Assembly (NCBI RefSeq): GCF_913774285.1
Contig: NZ_CAJYHX010000019.1
Span: forward strand, 62,001 to 126,000
Direction of reading: 5' to 3'
Source: an uncultured Sphingomonas sp.
Lineage (GTDB): Bacteria > Pseudomonadota > Alphaproteobacteria > Sphingomonadales > Sphingomonadaceae
DNA length: 64,000 nucleotides
Numbering within the stretch: the first letter of the stretch is position 1; every line of letters begins with the position of its first letter. The notes below the pieces were generated by a model, which was not told the origin of the DNA, did no database searches, and saw only the letters and a list, made by a program, of their open reading frames with translations. The position numbers and the translations under genes were made by a program. Positions 1 to 8,522 of this stretch are shown one piece after another.

Positions 1-785
1 TCGCCGCAATGCCGGCGCTGGTGGCGCTGGGCCATGCCCCGTTCGACATCGCCGCACGGGTCCGCTTCGTCGACGATCATGCGCACGCCGTCGCCGACGC
101 GTTCATCGTACAGGAATGCGGCCCCGAGCGGCCGGGCTTCAAACAGGGGGTTTGGGAAGTCGTCGAGGGGGCCGCGCCGGCCGAGGCGCTGCTGTGCAGC
201 TCCAGCGCCGGTATCCCGGCTTCGCTCCAGCAGATCGAGATGCGCGACCATGGCCGGCTGTTGATCGCGCATCCGATCAACCCGCCGCACCGGATGCCGC
301 TGGTCGAGGTGGTGCCGACCCCGACCACCGATCCCGAGGTGACCGCCCGCGCCGTCGCCTTTTATGACGCGCTGGGCAAGGTGACGCGCGTGATCCGCAA
401 GGAAGTGCCCGGGTTCGTCGCCAATCGCCTGCAGGCGGCCATCTTTCGCGAGTGCGTCGCGCTGGTGTCCGGCGGCGTGGTGACGATCGACGAGCTGGAC
501 GACATCGTCACGACGTCGCTCGGCGTGCGGCTGGCCACCTCCGGCCCGTTCCTGTCCCTCCACCTGAACGGCGGGGACGGCGGGCTTCCCCATTCGATCG
601 AGCAGCTCGGCCCGCCGATGGAGCGGCTATGGGAGTCGCTGGAGATCGCGACCTTCGATCCCGTCACCAGGGAGCTGATCGCGCGGCAGGCCGATCAATC
701 CTATGGCGCGTGGCCGATCGCGCAGCTGGCCCGGACAGGCGAGGCCAGGGAAATCGCCGTGCTCAACGCGCTCGCGGGCGCCTGA
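1..785 (+). CDS. 3-hydroxyacyl-CoA dehydrogenase family protein (lambda-crystallin-like), 5' end missing
   Basis: The reading frame is open from the window edge, so the N-terminal half of the Rossmann domain with its GxGxxG loop lies outside. What remains shows the family motif HPINPPHRMPLVEVVP, characteristic of the lambda-crystallin / L-gulonate 3-dehydrogenase / carnitine dehydrogenase branch, followed by VPGFVANRLQ, which marks the start of the helical C-terminal 3HCDH domain. The expected activity is NAD-dependent oxidation of a 3-hydroxy acid or 3-hydroxyacyl-CoA in the cytoplasm; the substrate cannot be told from the sequence. It stops 4 bp before the end of the convergent gene downstream. 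Confidence 0.8.
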   Translation, partial: AAMPALVALGHAPFDIAARVRFVDDHAHAVADAFIVQECGPERPGFKQGVWEVVEGAAPAEALLCSSSAGIPASLQQIEMRDHGRLLIAHPINPPHRMPLVEVVPTPTTDPEVTARAVAFYDALGKVTRVIRKEVPGFVANRLQAAIFRECVALVSGGVVTIDELDDIVTTSLGVRLATSGPFLSLHLNGGDGGLPHSIEQLGPPMERLWESLEIATFDPVTRELIARQADQSYGAWPIAQLARTGEAREIAVLNALAGA

Positions 786-789
786 CCCT

Positions 790-1302
790 TCAGAACCGCG
801 TCCTTCGGTGCGGCCGGGGGCGCGAAGATGCCGACGCCTGGCGTTGCTCGATCCAGGCGATGAAGCGGTCATGCCCCGAAAATTCGAAGCGGATCTCGTC
901 GCCCAGGCTGCGCACGATCGGGCAGGTGAGGAAGCGATCGATGTTGCGCGACCAGATCTGCCACATGCGCGGCCGCACATAGCCCTGCTCGCGCAGTTCG
1001 TAGAGCTCGAGGATGAGGTGGAGCACCTGCAGCAGCCCGGGCAGGATCCGCGCGACTTCCTCGGGGGGCAGCTCGGCGGTCCAGATCGGCAGCAGCTCGG
1101 TTCGCAGCACATGGCGGATGGTCTGCAGGCGATCGGAAAAGGACAGGAAAATCTGTGCGTTGAGCTGGCGGGTATTGTTCCGCATGCCGACATAAACGGC
1201 GATCATGCCGACGAACACGCCACCGGTGGTCATCAGTCGAAGAACAGTTTCCAGCATCACGTCCGTCTGCAACAGCCGCCTGACTCCCTTGCCCAGGGAC
1301 AT
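790..1302 (-). CDS. hypothetical protein with one N-terminal membrane segment
   Basis: A 170-residue protein of no recognised family. Residues about 15-40 (ETVLRLMTTGGVFVGMIAVY) form a probable single membrane anchor; the rest is soluble, alpha-helical and rich in Leu, Arg and Trp, and ends in a basic tail. The start at 1302 is the first ATG, but an ATG 15 codons later, just before the hydrophobic stretch, is equally possible. It converges on the dehydrogenase at the window start and is separated from the regulator at 1346-4105 by a short gap on the same strand, so the two may be co-transcribed. Third-position GC is high in this frame, which supports real coding. No function is proposed. Confidence 0.6.
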   Translation of the reverse strand: MSLGKGVRRLLQTDVMLETVLRLMTTGGVFVGMIAVYVGMRNNTRQLNAQIFLSFSDRLQTIRHVLRTELLPIWTAELPPEEVARILPGLLQVLHLILELYELREQGYVRPRMWQIWSRNIDRFLTCPIVRSLGDEIRFEFSGHDRFIAWIEQRQASASSRPRPHRRTRF

Positions 1303-1345
1303 GTCAGGCTAGGCGGACCATCGCACCGGCAGAGGTAAGGAGAGG

Positions 1346-4105
1346 TTAGTCGGCCATGCTGGGCAGCAGGGCGCGCGCGGCGCGGATGTCGGCATAGGCT
1401 TCGTCGCCTTCCATGGTGGCGAGCACCGGTGCCAGGATCGCCTGCGCGGCGCTGGGTTCGGCAAGCCGTGCCAGCGCGGTGGCCGCCCGCAAGGCCCACA
1501 GGCCGGCGCCCTGTTCCTGGGCGAGCGCCAGCGCCTGCTCGAAGCGGCGCTGTGCTCCGGTTCGGTCGCCCGAAGCGTATCTGGCTTCGCCGTCGGCGCG
1601 GAGAATTTCCGCCGTTGCCCATTGCGGTGGACTGGCTTCGGCGCGTGCTACCACATCGGCATCGCACAACGCGGCGCAGGCGGTGACGAACACGTCCTTG
1701 TCGTGCGGTAGCGGCGGCCGCAGCTGCTCCAGCGCCGCCAGCTGCGGCACCTTGCCGAGCCGCAGATCGGCGAGGCGGGCAAACCAGGCGGCGAGCTCGG
1801 CCATATAGTTGAAGCGGTTGGCCTCGGCAGTGCGGGCGAGCAGGTCGGCATAATGGCGCGCGAGCTCGTCGTCCCCCAGCCACAGCGCGATCGGGCAGGC
1901 CGCGCTGCTCAGCAGGTAGCAGAGGGAGTTGGAATTGCGCAGCCGGTGGGCGTCGATCGTCGCTTCCATGATCAGCGCCTTGGCGCTCTCCAGCCTGCCC
2001 TGGATGGCCAGCGTCACCGCATGGTTGCCGCGCGTGATCGTGGCATGGTCGAAGCGCAGCGCTGCGCCATAGGAACCCCGCCCGGTGAGGCTTCGGACAA
2101 GGTCGCCACCGATTTCCGCGGCTTCGCGCACGCGTCCGGCCCGCAACGTCATGATTCCGATGACGCGGCGGGCAAAGGCCTGCAACTCGGGGTCGACGCC
2201 CGATCCCTCCGGTCCCAGCATCTGCTGGGCGAGGGTGAGTGCTGCTTCATGATCCCCCATGATCGTGCGGTGGCCGGACAGCAGCCAAAGTCCCGTGGCC
2301 CGCGCCAGGGGATCGCCGATCTTCTTGCCGATCCGCAGCACCTGGGTCGCCGCGCGGACAAATGCCTCGCTCGGACGATCGGCATTGTAGAGCAGCACGC
2401 ACAGACCATTCTGGAGCTGGATTTCCTCGGGCCCACCGGTTTCGCCGAGTGCTTCCAGCGTCGCCAACGCGCGCTCCAGCCAGGCATTATATTCGCCGAA
2501 CTGCGATATGCCGAGCCAGAGCGGTGCCGATGCGATCGTCAGCCGCACGCCCACACGCCTGTCCCCGGCGTCGTCGAGCGACCAGGCCAGGGCCGCGCGG
2601 ACATCGTCGATCGCCGGGCCATAGCGCTCCCACCAGACGGCGCGTTCCAACCGCGACCAATCGGCCTGTGCGCGCGCCAGCATACCGCCCACCCATTCGG
2701 CGTGGCGACGTGCGGTTGCGGCCGCCAGCCCGGACGCGTCGAGCTTGCGCCGCGCATAGGCCTTGGTCGTCTCAAGCAAGCGATAGCTGACGCCCTGGGG
2801 CGTGGTGTCGACGACGAGCAGCGACTTGGCTGCGAGGTGCAGCACCGTCCGGGCGGTTTCCGCCTCCGCATCGTCCTCGATCGCCGCGACCTGCACGGCG
2901 GCGGAAAGATCGAACCCCGACCGGAAGATCGCGAGGCAGCCGAGCACCGTGCGCTCGGCCGGGGAGAGCAGCTCGAAGCTCCAGTCGAGCATCGCCTCCA
3001 GCGTCTCGTGTCGCGCCAGGGTGCGCCGGCCGAACGCGAGCAGCGACAGGCGAACGGTGAGCCCGCTCGACAGTGCGTCCAGCCCGACCATCGGCACCGC
3101 GGCGGCGGCGAGCTCCAGCGCGAGCGGCAGCCCGTCCAGCGACCGGCACACCGTTGCGATCTGCCGGGCATTCTGCGCGGTGATCGAAAATCCGCCCATC
3201 GCCGCGCCGAGCCGCTCCACGAACAGCGCGACGGCGGGGCTGTCGGCGATCATCCCCGGCGTGTCGGCGACGGCGGGGACGGGCAGGGGCTGGAGGTGCA
3301 CCTGCATCTCGCCGGGCACGCGGATCGGTTCGCGGCTGGTGGCCAGCAGCTTCACCCGCGGGCAAGCGCGCAGCACCGTATCGACGACATGGGCGACGAC
3401 GTCGATCAGATGCTCGCAATTGTCGAGCAGCAGGATCAGCTCGGATTCGCGCATGCGATCGACCAGGACGCCGGGCGTGGTGTCGCGCCCCATCGGGCTC
3501 TGCAGCGCCGCCGCCGCCGCTGCCGCGACATGCTCGACGGTGGCGCAGTTGGTGAGATCGACGAAGCACACCGGCATCGTGGCCTCGATCCCGGCGAGGG
3601 CGGCGAGCGCGACGCTGGTCTTGCCGATTCCCCCCGCGCCCACGATGGTGACGAGACGGTGAAGATGGAGGCAGGCGAGCACCTGGGCTACGCTCTCCTC
3701 GCGGCCGATCAGCCGATTTACCTGGAGGGGCAGGGGGAGCGGCTGGAAGCCTGGGGCGGTGCGGGCCTCGTCATTCTCCTCGCCCGCATCGGCGATGGTG
3801 ACATCGGCGCTGAGCCGATAGCCCCGGCCCGGCACGTTGACGATCTCCACGTCGCTGTCGGCGGCCCGCAGCGCGCGCCGGATCGCGCTCATGTGCACGC
3901 GCAGGTTGTTCTCCTGGACGAACAGGTTCGGCCAGACATGCTCGTTTATTTCCTGCACGGAGACGACGTCGCCGGCGCGCTCGGCAAGCAGGGCGAGGAT
4001 GGCGAGCGCGCGTGAGCCCAAGCCGACGCGGACGCCGCCGTTCAGCAGTTGTTCGCGTTCGGGACGAAGCTCGAACGGGCCGAACCGCAAGATTCTTTCG
4101 GTCAT
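1346..4105 (-). CDS. winged-helix regulator with STAND-type ATPase and helical repeat domain
   Basis: A 919-residue one-protein regulator. Residues 1-100 are an OmpR/PhoB-type winged helix (FGPFELRPEREQLL at the front, VNVPGRGYRL at the wing). A NACHT/NB-ARC-like ATPase follows, with Walker A GAGGIGKTSVAL (Lys162) and Walker B LILLLDNCEH. From about residue 450 to the end the protein is Ala-rich and helical, as expected for TPR-type sensor repeats. Members of this architecture (AfsR/MalT-like STAND regulators) oligomerise with ATP after binding a ligand or partner; the signal here is unknown. It is divergent from another winged-helix regulator at 4299, and the shared gap contains a perfect 12-bp palindrome. 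Confidence 0.85.
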   Translation of the reverse strand: MTERILRFGPFELRPEREQLLNGGVRVGLGSRALAILALLAERAGDVVSVQEINEHVWPNLFVQENNLRVHMSAIRRALRAADSDVEIVNVPGRGYRLSADVTIADAGEENDEARTAPGFQPLPLPLQVNRLIGREESVAQVLACLHLHRLVTIVGAGGIGKTSVALAALAGIEATMPVCFVDLTNCATVEHVAAAAAAALQSPMGRDTTPGVLVDRMRESELILLLDNCEHLIDVVAHVVDTVLRACPRVKLLATSREPIRVPGEMQVHLQPLPVPAVADTPGMIADSPAVALFVERLGAAMGGFSITAQNARQIATVCRSLDGLPLALELAAAAVPMVGLDALSSGLTVRLSLLAFGRRTLARHETLEAMLDWSFELLSPAERTVLGCLAIFRSGFDLSAAVQVAAIEDDAEAETARTVLHLAAKSLLVVDTTPQGVSYRLLETTKAYARRKLDASGLAAATARRHAEWVGGMLARAQADWSRLERAVWWERYGPAIDDVRAALAWSLDDAGDRRVGVRLTIASAPLWLGISQFGEYNAWLERALATLEALGETGGPEEIQLQNGLCVLLYNADRPSEAFVRAATQVLRIGKKIGDPLARATGLWLLSGHRTIMGDHEAALTLAQQMLGPEGSGVDPELQAFARRVIGIMTLRAGRVREAAEIGGDLVRSLTGRGSYGAALRFDHATITRGNHAVTLAIQGRLESAKALIMEATIDAHRLRNSNSLCYLLSSAACPIALWLGDDELARHYADLLARTAEANRFNYMAELAAWFARLADLRLGKVPQLAALEQLRPPLPHDKDVFVTACAALCDADVVARAEASPPQWATAEILRADGEARYASGDRTGAQRRFEQALALAQEQGAGLWALRAATALARLAEPSAAQAILAPVLATMEGDEAYADIRAARALLPSMAD

Positions 4106-4152
4106 GGCTGTCCCGCCATTGGTGCTACCACCCGCGTCCCCCCGAACATACC

Positions 4153-4164
4153 GTTAGCGCTAAC
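4153..4164. promoter_or_regulatory. palindromic operator-like site GTTAGCGCTAAC
   Basis: A perfect 12-bp palindrome in the 193-bp gap between two divergent regulator genes (starts at 4105 and 4299). Its form, with a central CG and TTA/TAA arms, is that of LacI/GntR-family operators. No LacI-type gene is adjacent, so the binding protein may be encoded elsewhere or may be one of the two flanking winged-helix proteins. Confidence 0.5.
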
Positions 4165-4298
4165 CTATGCGCGAATTAGCAGCTCTTGGCATCTGTTAAG
4201 TGGGGCAGTGTCGCGGTCTGGAGTATCCGCCACGAGCAGAGGGAGACGATCGGCAGGATGTTCGACGCCGCCCAATCATCATCATGGGGAGACTGTGT

Positions 4299-5114
4299 AT
4301 GTACCGGGCAGATCCCGCCGTGCCGGCCCGTGCCGGCGACGAACCGTCGATCGACGAACCCGCGCCGGAGGCCGTGCGCGGCCAGCTAGAGCGGCTGCGC
4401 ACCCACGCGTTCGCCGGTTCGGGCAAGCTCTTTTCCTTCCTCCGCTTCGTCGTCGAGGAGGCGCTGGCGGGGCGCGGGGCGACGCTCAAGGAACTGGTGA
4501 TCGGCATCGAACTCTATGGCGGCGTGGTGGATTATGATCCGCGGATCGACTCCACGGTGCGGGTCGAGGCTCGGCGACTGCGGCGCAAGCTCGACGCCTA
4601 TTATGGCGGGCAGGGTGCGCGGGATCCGGTGATCATCTCGATGCCGACCGGCAGCTACGCACCCTGTTTCCGCCTGCGGGTCGATGCAGAGCCTGTGCCG
4701 CCGACGCCGAGCGAACCGGCCGTCTGCGCGCCGATGCTGGCGGTGCTGCCCTTTACCGCGCTGTGCAGCGAGGAGCGGGCGTTCGCCGCGGGCCTTACCG
4801 ACGAGCTGATCCATGCAGCGGAGGGCTCCGCCCGCTTCCGCGCCGCGCCGCGGGCGATCATGTTCCAATTCCGCGAGACCCGCTATTCGCTCGACGCCGT
4901 CGCGGCGGAGACGGGGGCCGATCTTGTGCTGCACGGCACCGTGCGATCGGCGCAGGACGTCCGGCGGATCGCGGTGGAATTGTCCAATCGCTGGGGCCAG
5001 ATCCTGTGGTCCGATCGCATCGACGTTGCCGGGGACGGCGATCTCGGGGCGCAGGAGCGGATCGCCGCGCACCTCCTCACGCGACTGCCGGCGGTGTTGG
5101 CGGAGGCAGGCTGA
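4299..5114 (+). CDS. winged-helix protein with TolB-like C-terminal domain
   Basis: The chosen start has GGGGAG eight bases upstream; earlier in-frame ATGs lack this. The N-terminal half contains a DNA-binding-like module known from proteins often mislabelled adenylate cyclase: SGKLFSFLRFVVEEAL, LKELVIGIELYG, and STVRVEARRLRRKLDAYY, ending with GSYAPCF. The C-terminal half (from about residue 145) resembles the TolB N-terminal/FlgO fold: MLAVLPFTAL, FAAGLTDELI, LVLHGTVR and ILWSDRIDV. In related proteins a TPR region follows; here the protein stops after the TolB-like part, so it is a short version. No membrane segment is seen. It is probably a regulator, divergent from the STAND regulator. 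Its 3' end overlaps the convergent FUSC gene by 38 bp. Confidence 0.7.
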   Translation: MYRADPAVPARAGDEPSIDEPAPEAVRGQLERLRTHAFAGSGKLFSFLRFVVEEALAGRGATLKELVIGIELYGGVVDYDPRIDSTVRVEARRLRRKLDAYYGGQGARDPVIISMPTGSYAPCFRLRVDAEPVPPTPSEPAVCAPMLAVLPFTALCSEERAFAAGLTDELIHAAEGSARFRAAPRAIMFQFRETRYSLDAVAAETGADLVLHGTVRSAQDVRRIAVELSNRWGQILWSDRIDVAGDGDLGAQERIAAHLLTRLPAVLAEAG

Positions 5115-6951
5115 CCGCCTTTTCGCTTTGCGGTGCCGGCGCCGTGGCAAGCGCGTCGGCGTCGCGGGCAAGCGTCTCCAGCGCCGCCTCGGCCCCCGGT
5201 TGCGCGAGCAGCAGCGGCGACTCCAATTTGCCGATGCGCACCAGCAGATCGCGCCGTGCGTCGATCCATGGGTCGGACGGGCGGAGCCGGCCTGGCTCGA
5301 ACGCTGCGAGCGCGATCGAGCGGCGTATCGCCGTCGCCGCAGCCATCGCCTGGACGACCAGCGCCGCGCGCGCATCCCCCGCGGCGCTTGCCGCGCGGTG
5401 CAGCAGCACGACCAGCCGGGCGATCGCCGGATCGATCGTACCGGCCATCGACACCGGCCAGAGCCGGGTGAACAACAGATAGGAGATGCCGGTGCCGAGC
5501 AGCACGCCCAGCACGCGGTCGCGCGAGACGCTGAGGTCGAACTCCGGCCCATGGCCTTGAAGCGTGCACAGCAGGAAGGCGAAGCCGAGCTGGAAGCCTG
5601 CATAGGATATGCGCGCATCCCCCGCCGCCACCCAGCTGGCGAGGAACATCCCCGCGGCGACCACCAGCAGGATCCCGGTGATCGTGGTGATCGCGGGCAG
5701 CACATAGACGAGCGTCGCCAGCCCCAGCGCCGCCCCGACCAGGCAACCGGCGATGCGCAGCGACAGCTTCTCGATCGTCTCGGCCGCGGTGCCGAGCCCG
5801 ACGATGTAGCAGGTGATCATCGCAGTATGGATGCCGGGCCAGTCCCACAGCGCGAACAGGAGGTAACAGAGCATCGCACCGATGGTGACCTTCACTGCAT
5901 ATTCGGCATGCGCCGGGTTGGTGAAGGCATCGGGGACAAAGAAGCCGGCTTTCTCCGCGTGTCCGCTGGTCGGCGGCGGCGCTGGCGTTGTGGCGAAGCC
6001 GGTGATCGCGTCGGTCACGGTGGCGAGGGCAGGCGCGAGATCCGCTGGAACTTCGGACGGCCACCACGGCGCGTCGATCCCGATCGGATAGCCGCCGCCG
6101 GCAAGGATGGCGGCCATCGCACGCAGCGTCGGGGCAAGCGCGGCGGCCAGGGCTTCGCGCAGCGCCGCATCGGGACACCGGTCGATCAGGTCGACGGCGG
6201 CGAGGATCCGCACCGTCGCCGCAGCGGCGGCGCCATAGGCCGCGGCGGCGCCGGGCGCCAGCGCCCCTTCCAGCTTCGCGAGCTTGAGCAGCTTCGGCGT
6301 GTCCAGCGCCGTTTGGTGGCGGAGGGCGTCGAACCGGGCGCGGTCCGCATCCCCGGGGGCGACAAGCAGATCGGCTGCGCTGCCAAGCGCACGCGCGAGC
6401 AGTTCCCCGGCGAGCCGGCGCGGCGCCGGCGCGATCAGCAGGTCGGCAAGCACGGAGACGCCGGCGGGCACCCCGACGAACAACAGGGCATAGAGCAGCC
6501 CGCGCGTCGCCAGTTCGCTGGCCGGGAGGCTGCCGAGCAGATCGAGTACATAGGCGGTGATCAGCGCCATGCTCGCCGCGAACGGGCGCAGCTTGCTGGC
6601 CGAGCCCAGGAACATCAGGCCGAAGGACAGAACGGCCATCGCCACCGTTCGCCAGAAGGGGACGTCGATCAGCAACGCGGTCACTGGGACCAGCGCGAAG
6701 ACTAGCGCCGTGATGAACAGCTGCATCACCACCGCCAGCAGGAGGCCGCTCGTCCGGTCCCGACGATTGAGGAACAGTCCCAGATAGACGATCAGCGCGG
6801 GGTCCGGGATCTCGAACCAAAGACCGATCAGCCCCGAGACGCAGCAGACCAGGGTCAGCCGCAGCGCATAGGCGAGCCGCCCCGGCGTATTCGCCCAGAG
6901 CGCGGCACAGGCCGTACCCAGCGGGCTTGCTCGCTCAAGCTTTGCAGGCAC
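5077..6951 (-). CDS. mdtO: FUSC-family inner-membrane efflux component (MdtO/AaeB-like)
   Basis: A 624-residue protein with two clusters of membrane helices (about residues 25-185 and 340-490), each followed by a cytoplasmic helical stretch. This is the duplicated layout of the fusaric-acid-resistance / aromatic-acid exporter family. The last gene of a three-gene operon in the order ytcA-mdtN-mdtO, overlapping the adaptor gene by 17 bp. In Escherichia coli the same set exports sulfa drugs and aromatic compounds together with an outer-membrane factor (MdtP). No outer-membrane factor is encoded here, so a TolC-like protein from elsewhere must complete the pump. The symbol is given by gene order and family, not by proof of orthology. 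Confidence 0.8.
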   Translation of the reverse strand: MPAKLERASPLGTACAALWANTPGRLAYALRLTLVCCVSGLIGLWFEIPDPALIVYLGLFLNRRDRTSGLLLAVVMQLFITALVFALVPVTALLIDVPFWRTVAMAVLSFGLMFLGSASKLRPFAASMALITAYVLDLLGSLPASELATRGLLYALLFVGVPAGVSVLADLLIAPAPRRLAGELLARALGSAADLLVAPGDADRARFDALRHQTALDTPKLLKLAKLEGALAPGAAAAYGAAAAATVRILAAVDLIDRCPDAALREALAAALAPTLRAMAAILAGGGYPIGIDAPWWPSEVPADLAPALATVTDAITGFATTPAPPPTSGHAEKAGFFVPDAFTNPAHAEYAVKVTIGAMLCYLLFALWDWPGIHTAMITCYIVGLGTAAETIEKLSLRIAGCLVGAALGLATLVYVLPAITTITGILLVVAAGMFLASWVAAGDARISYAGFQLGFAFLLCTLQGHGPEFDLSVSRDRVLGVLLGTGISYLLFTRLWPVSMAGTIDPAIARLVVLLHRAASAAGDARAALVVQAMAAATAIRRSIALAAFEPGRLRPSDPWIDARRDLLVRIGKLESPLLLAQPGAEAALETLARDADALATAPAPQSEKAVSLPPPTPPAVA

Positions 6952-7987
6952 TGCCGGACCGGATCTGAATCACCGCGCTCGCGCCCAGCCGTACCAGCGT
7001 CGCGGGCGGCGCGAGCAGTCGGACACGCACGGGGAAGCGCTGGGCGACGCGCACCCAGTTGAGCGACTTCTCCACATAAGGGAGCGCGCGCGGCACGTTG
7101 ATCCGCTCGTCGTCGAGCACGCCCGCGCCGATCCCGGTCACCACGCCGCGGACGGGTCGGGCGCGGTCGGTCATCGCATAGACGGTGGCGCAGTCGCCCG
7201 GCGCGATCCGCTTGAGTTCGGTCTCGCGGAAATTGCCCACCGCAAACCATTGGTCGGCGTTGACCAGCGTGAAGATCGACTGGCCGGGGGCGATCATTTC
7301 ACCCGACAGCACCGTGAGACCGGTGACCCGGCCGGCATGGTCGGCGCGGACGACGGTGTTGCCCAGCGAATGCTCGGCAATCGCCAGCGCGGCTTCGCGC
7401 GCCTGGATGTTGGCGGCCGAGCTGTCGGTGGTGTCGATTGCCGCGGCGGTCCCCTGGCGCTGGGTCGTCGCCTGGCGCAGGCTGGTGGCGGCGTCGCGCT
7501 CCTGGGTCTCGGCCTGGTCGAGCTGCTGGCGGGGGATATAGCCCTGCTCGGCGAGCGGCCGTAGCCGCGCAACCGTTCGGCGAGCGAGCGCGAGATTGGC
7601 CTCGGCGCGGGCGATCTGCTCGGCGGCGACGGTGGCGGCGAAGCGCTGGGTGGAGACCGCACGGCCCTGGCTGGCATGTGCGGCGCGGGCGAAGGCGAGG
7701 TCGGCACGCGCCTGGGCGACCGCCTGCTGATAGGGCACGGGATCGATGCGAAACAACAGTTGGCCGGGGCGGACGAGTTGATTCTCGGTCACCGCAATCT
7801 CGACGATGCGACCGCCCACCGCAGGTGCGACATGGACGACTTCGGCATCGATCGACGCGTCGTCGGTAGACGGGTGGGCGCTGCTGCGTTGCAGGGCGTA
7901 GATGCCGAACGCCACCGCGAGAAGGATGACGGCGATCGATACCAGCCGGGCCCCCAGGCCGAAACGGGCCTTGCCTTCGACGCGCAT
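6935..7987 (-). CDS. mdtN: HlyD-family periplasmic adaptor of efflux pump (MdtN-like)
   Basis: A 350-residue membrane-fusion protein: one N-terminal membrane anchor (VSIAVILLAVAFGIYAL), then a lipoyl-like half motif (VGGRIVEIAVTENQLVRPGQ), a long coiled-coil hairpin rich in Ala, Gln and Glu (about residues 90-200), the second lipoyl half (RADHAGRVTGLTVLSGE) and a beta-barrel domain (DQWFAVGNFRETEL). An in-frame upstream extension to 8383 is open but lies over the ytcA gene and shows no protein-like sequence, so the ATG at 7987 was chosen. It starts 2 bp after ytcA ends, and its stop overlaps mdtO. It should link the FUSC pump to an outer-membrane channel. Confidence 0.88.
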   Translation of the reverse strand: MRVEGKARFGLGARLVSIAVILLAVAFGIYALQRSSAHPSTDDASIDAEVVHVAPAVGGRIVEIAVTENQLVRPGQLLFRIDPVPYQQAVAQARADLAFARAAHASQGRAVSTQRFAATVAAEQIARAEANLALARRTVARLRPLAEQGYIPRQQLDQAETQERDAATSLRQATTQRQGTAAAIDTTDSSAANIQAREAALAIAEHSLGNTVVRADHAGRVTGLTVLSGEMIAPGQSIFTLVNADQWFAVGNFRETELKRIAPGDCATVYAMTDRARPVRGVVTGIGAGVLDDERINVPRALPYVEKSLNWVRVAQRFPVRVRLLAPPATLVRLGASAVIQIRSGSACKA

Positions 7988-7989
7988 CG

Positions 7990-8295
7990 TCACAGCCCCA
8001 CACAGAGCGAGGCGACGAGCAGCCCCGTGGTGGTGCCGATCGCGGTGCACAGCAGCAGCTGGTAGGGCAGCCGGTGCGACAGGCCAGAGACCACCATCAG
8101 CGTGCGCGCGACGCCGGCCGCGACGCAGCCGATCACCGCGCAGGCCAGCCAGATCGGGAAATAGGCACCGAAGAACACTAGCGAAGGCGCCCCCCGCGCG
8201 CAGCCGGCGGCGGGCACTGCGAGAAACGCGGCGGCCACGCGCACCGCGATGCTGTCCGGCCTGCCGAACCGGGTGGATAAGGGGCTGGCACGCAC
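7990..8295 (-). CDS. ytcA: YtcA-family small lipoprotein of efflux operon
   Basis: A 101-residue protein with an N-terminal hydrophobic leader ending in a weak lipobox (VPAAGC, Cys33), the family-typical segment SLVFFGAYFPIWLACAVIG and two membrane helices. YtcA proteins are always small and sit directly upstream of mdtN/mdtO-like genes, as here. The role is unknown; a part in pump assembly is an inference. The region upstream to 8522 (on the other side of which the ABC importer ends) has no gene and should hold the operon promoter. Confidence 0.75.
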   Translation of the reverse strand: MRASPLSTRFGRPDSIAVRVAAAFLAVPAAGCARGAPSLVFFGAYFPIWLACAVIGCVAAGVARTLMVVSGLSHRLPYQLLLCTAIGTTTGLLVASLCVGL

Positions 8296-8461
8296 GTCGC
8301 CGTCTCCGAGATTGCTGTCGGGCCGGGTTTCGCCGCGCGGGCGATGCTTCGGGAGTGAGGCCGGGTTGGTGCGATCGGCTCACCCGGGCTAACGTCCCGC
8401 CTTGCCTGCGGGGCTAGAAGGCAATCCGCTCCGCTTGGGAGAGGATGGAGCGAGTGGCGGC

Positions 8462-8517
8462 GGGAGCAGGCCGGCTGCGCGTCCCAGCCCTCTTGCGCGC
8501 GTCGCCGGCCGGCTCCC
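8462..8517. terminator. long inverted repeat after the ABC importer operon
   Basis: GGGAGC-a-GGCCGGC pairs with GCCGGCC-GGCTCCC across a loop of about 28 bases, just past the stop codon of the osmoprotectant permease gene (stop at 8523). No U-tract follows on the minus strand, so it may act as an mRNA 3'-end stabiliser or Rho-assisted end rather than an intrinsic terminator. Confidence 0.45.
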
Positions 8518-8522
8518 GTCTT

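Noticed and set aside
1853..4015. 720-codon open frame on the plus strand opposite the STAND regulator
   Set aside because: It is the mirror of a GC-rich true gene: the sequence is Arg/Gly/Gln/His-rich without any domain, while the opposite strand has clear winged-helix and P-loop motifs.
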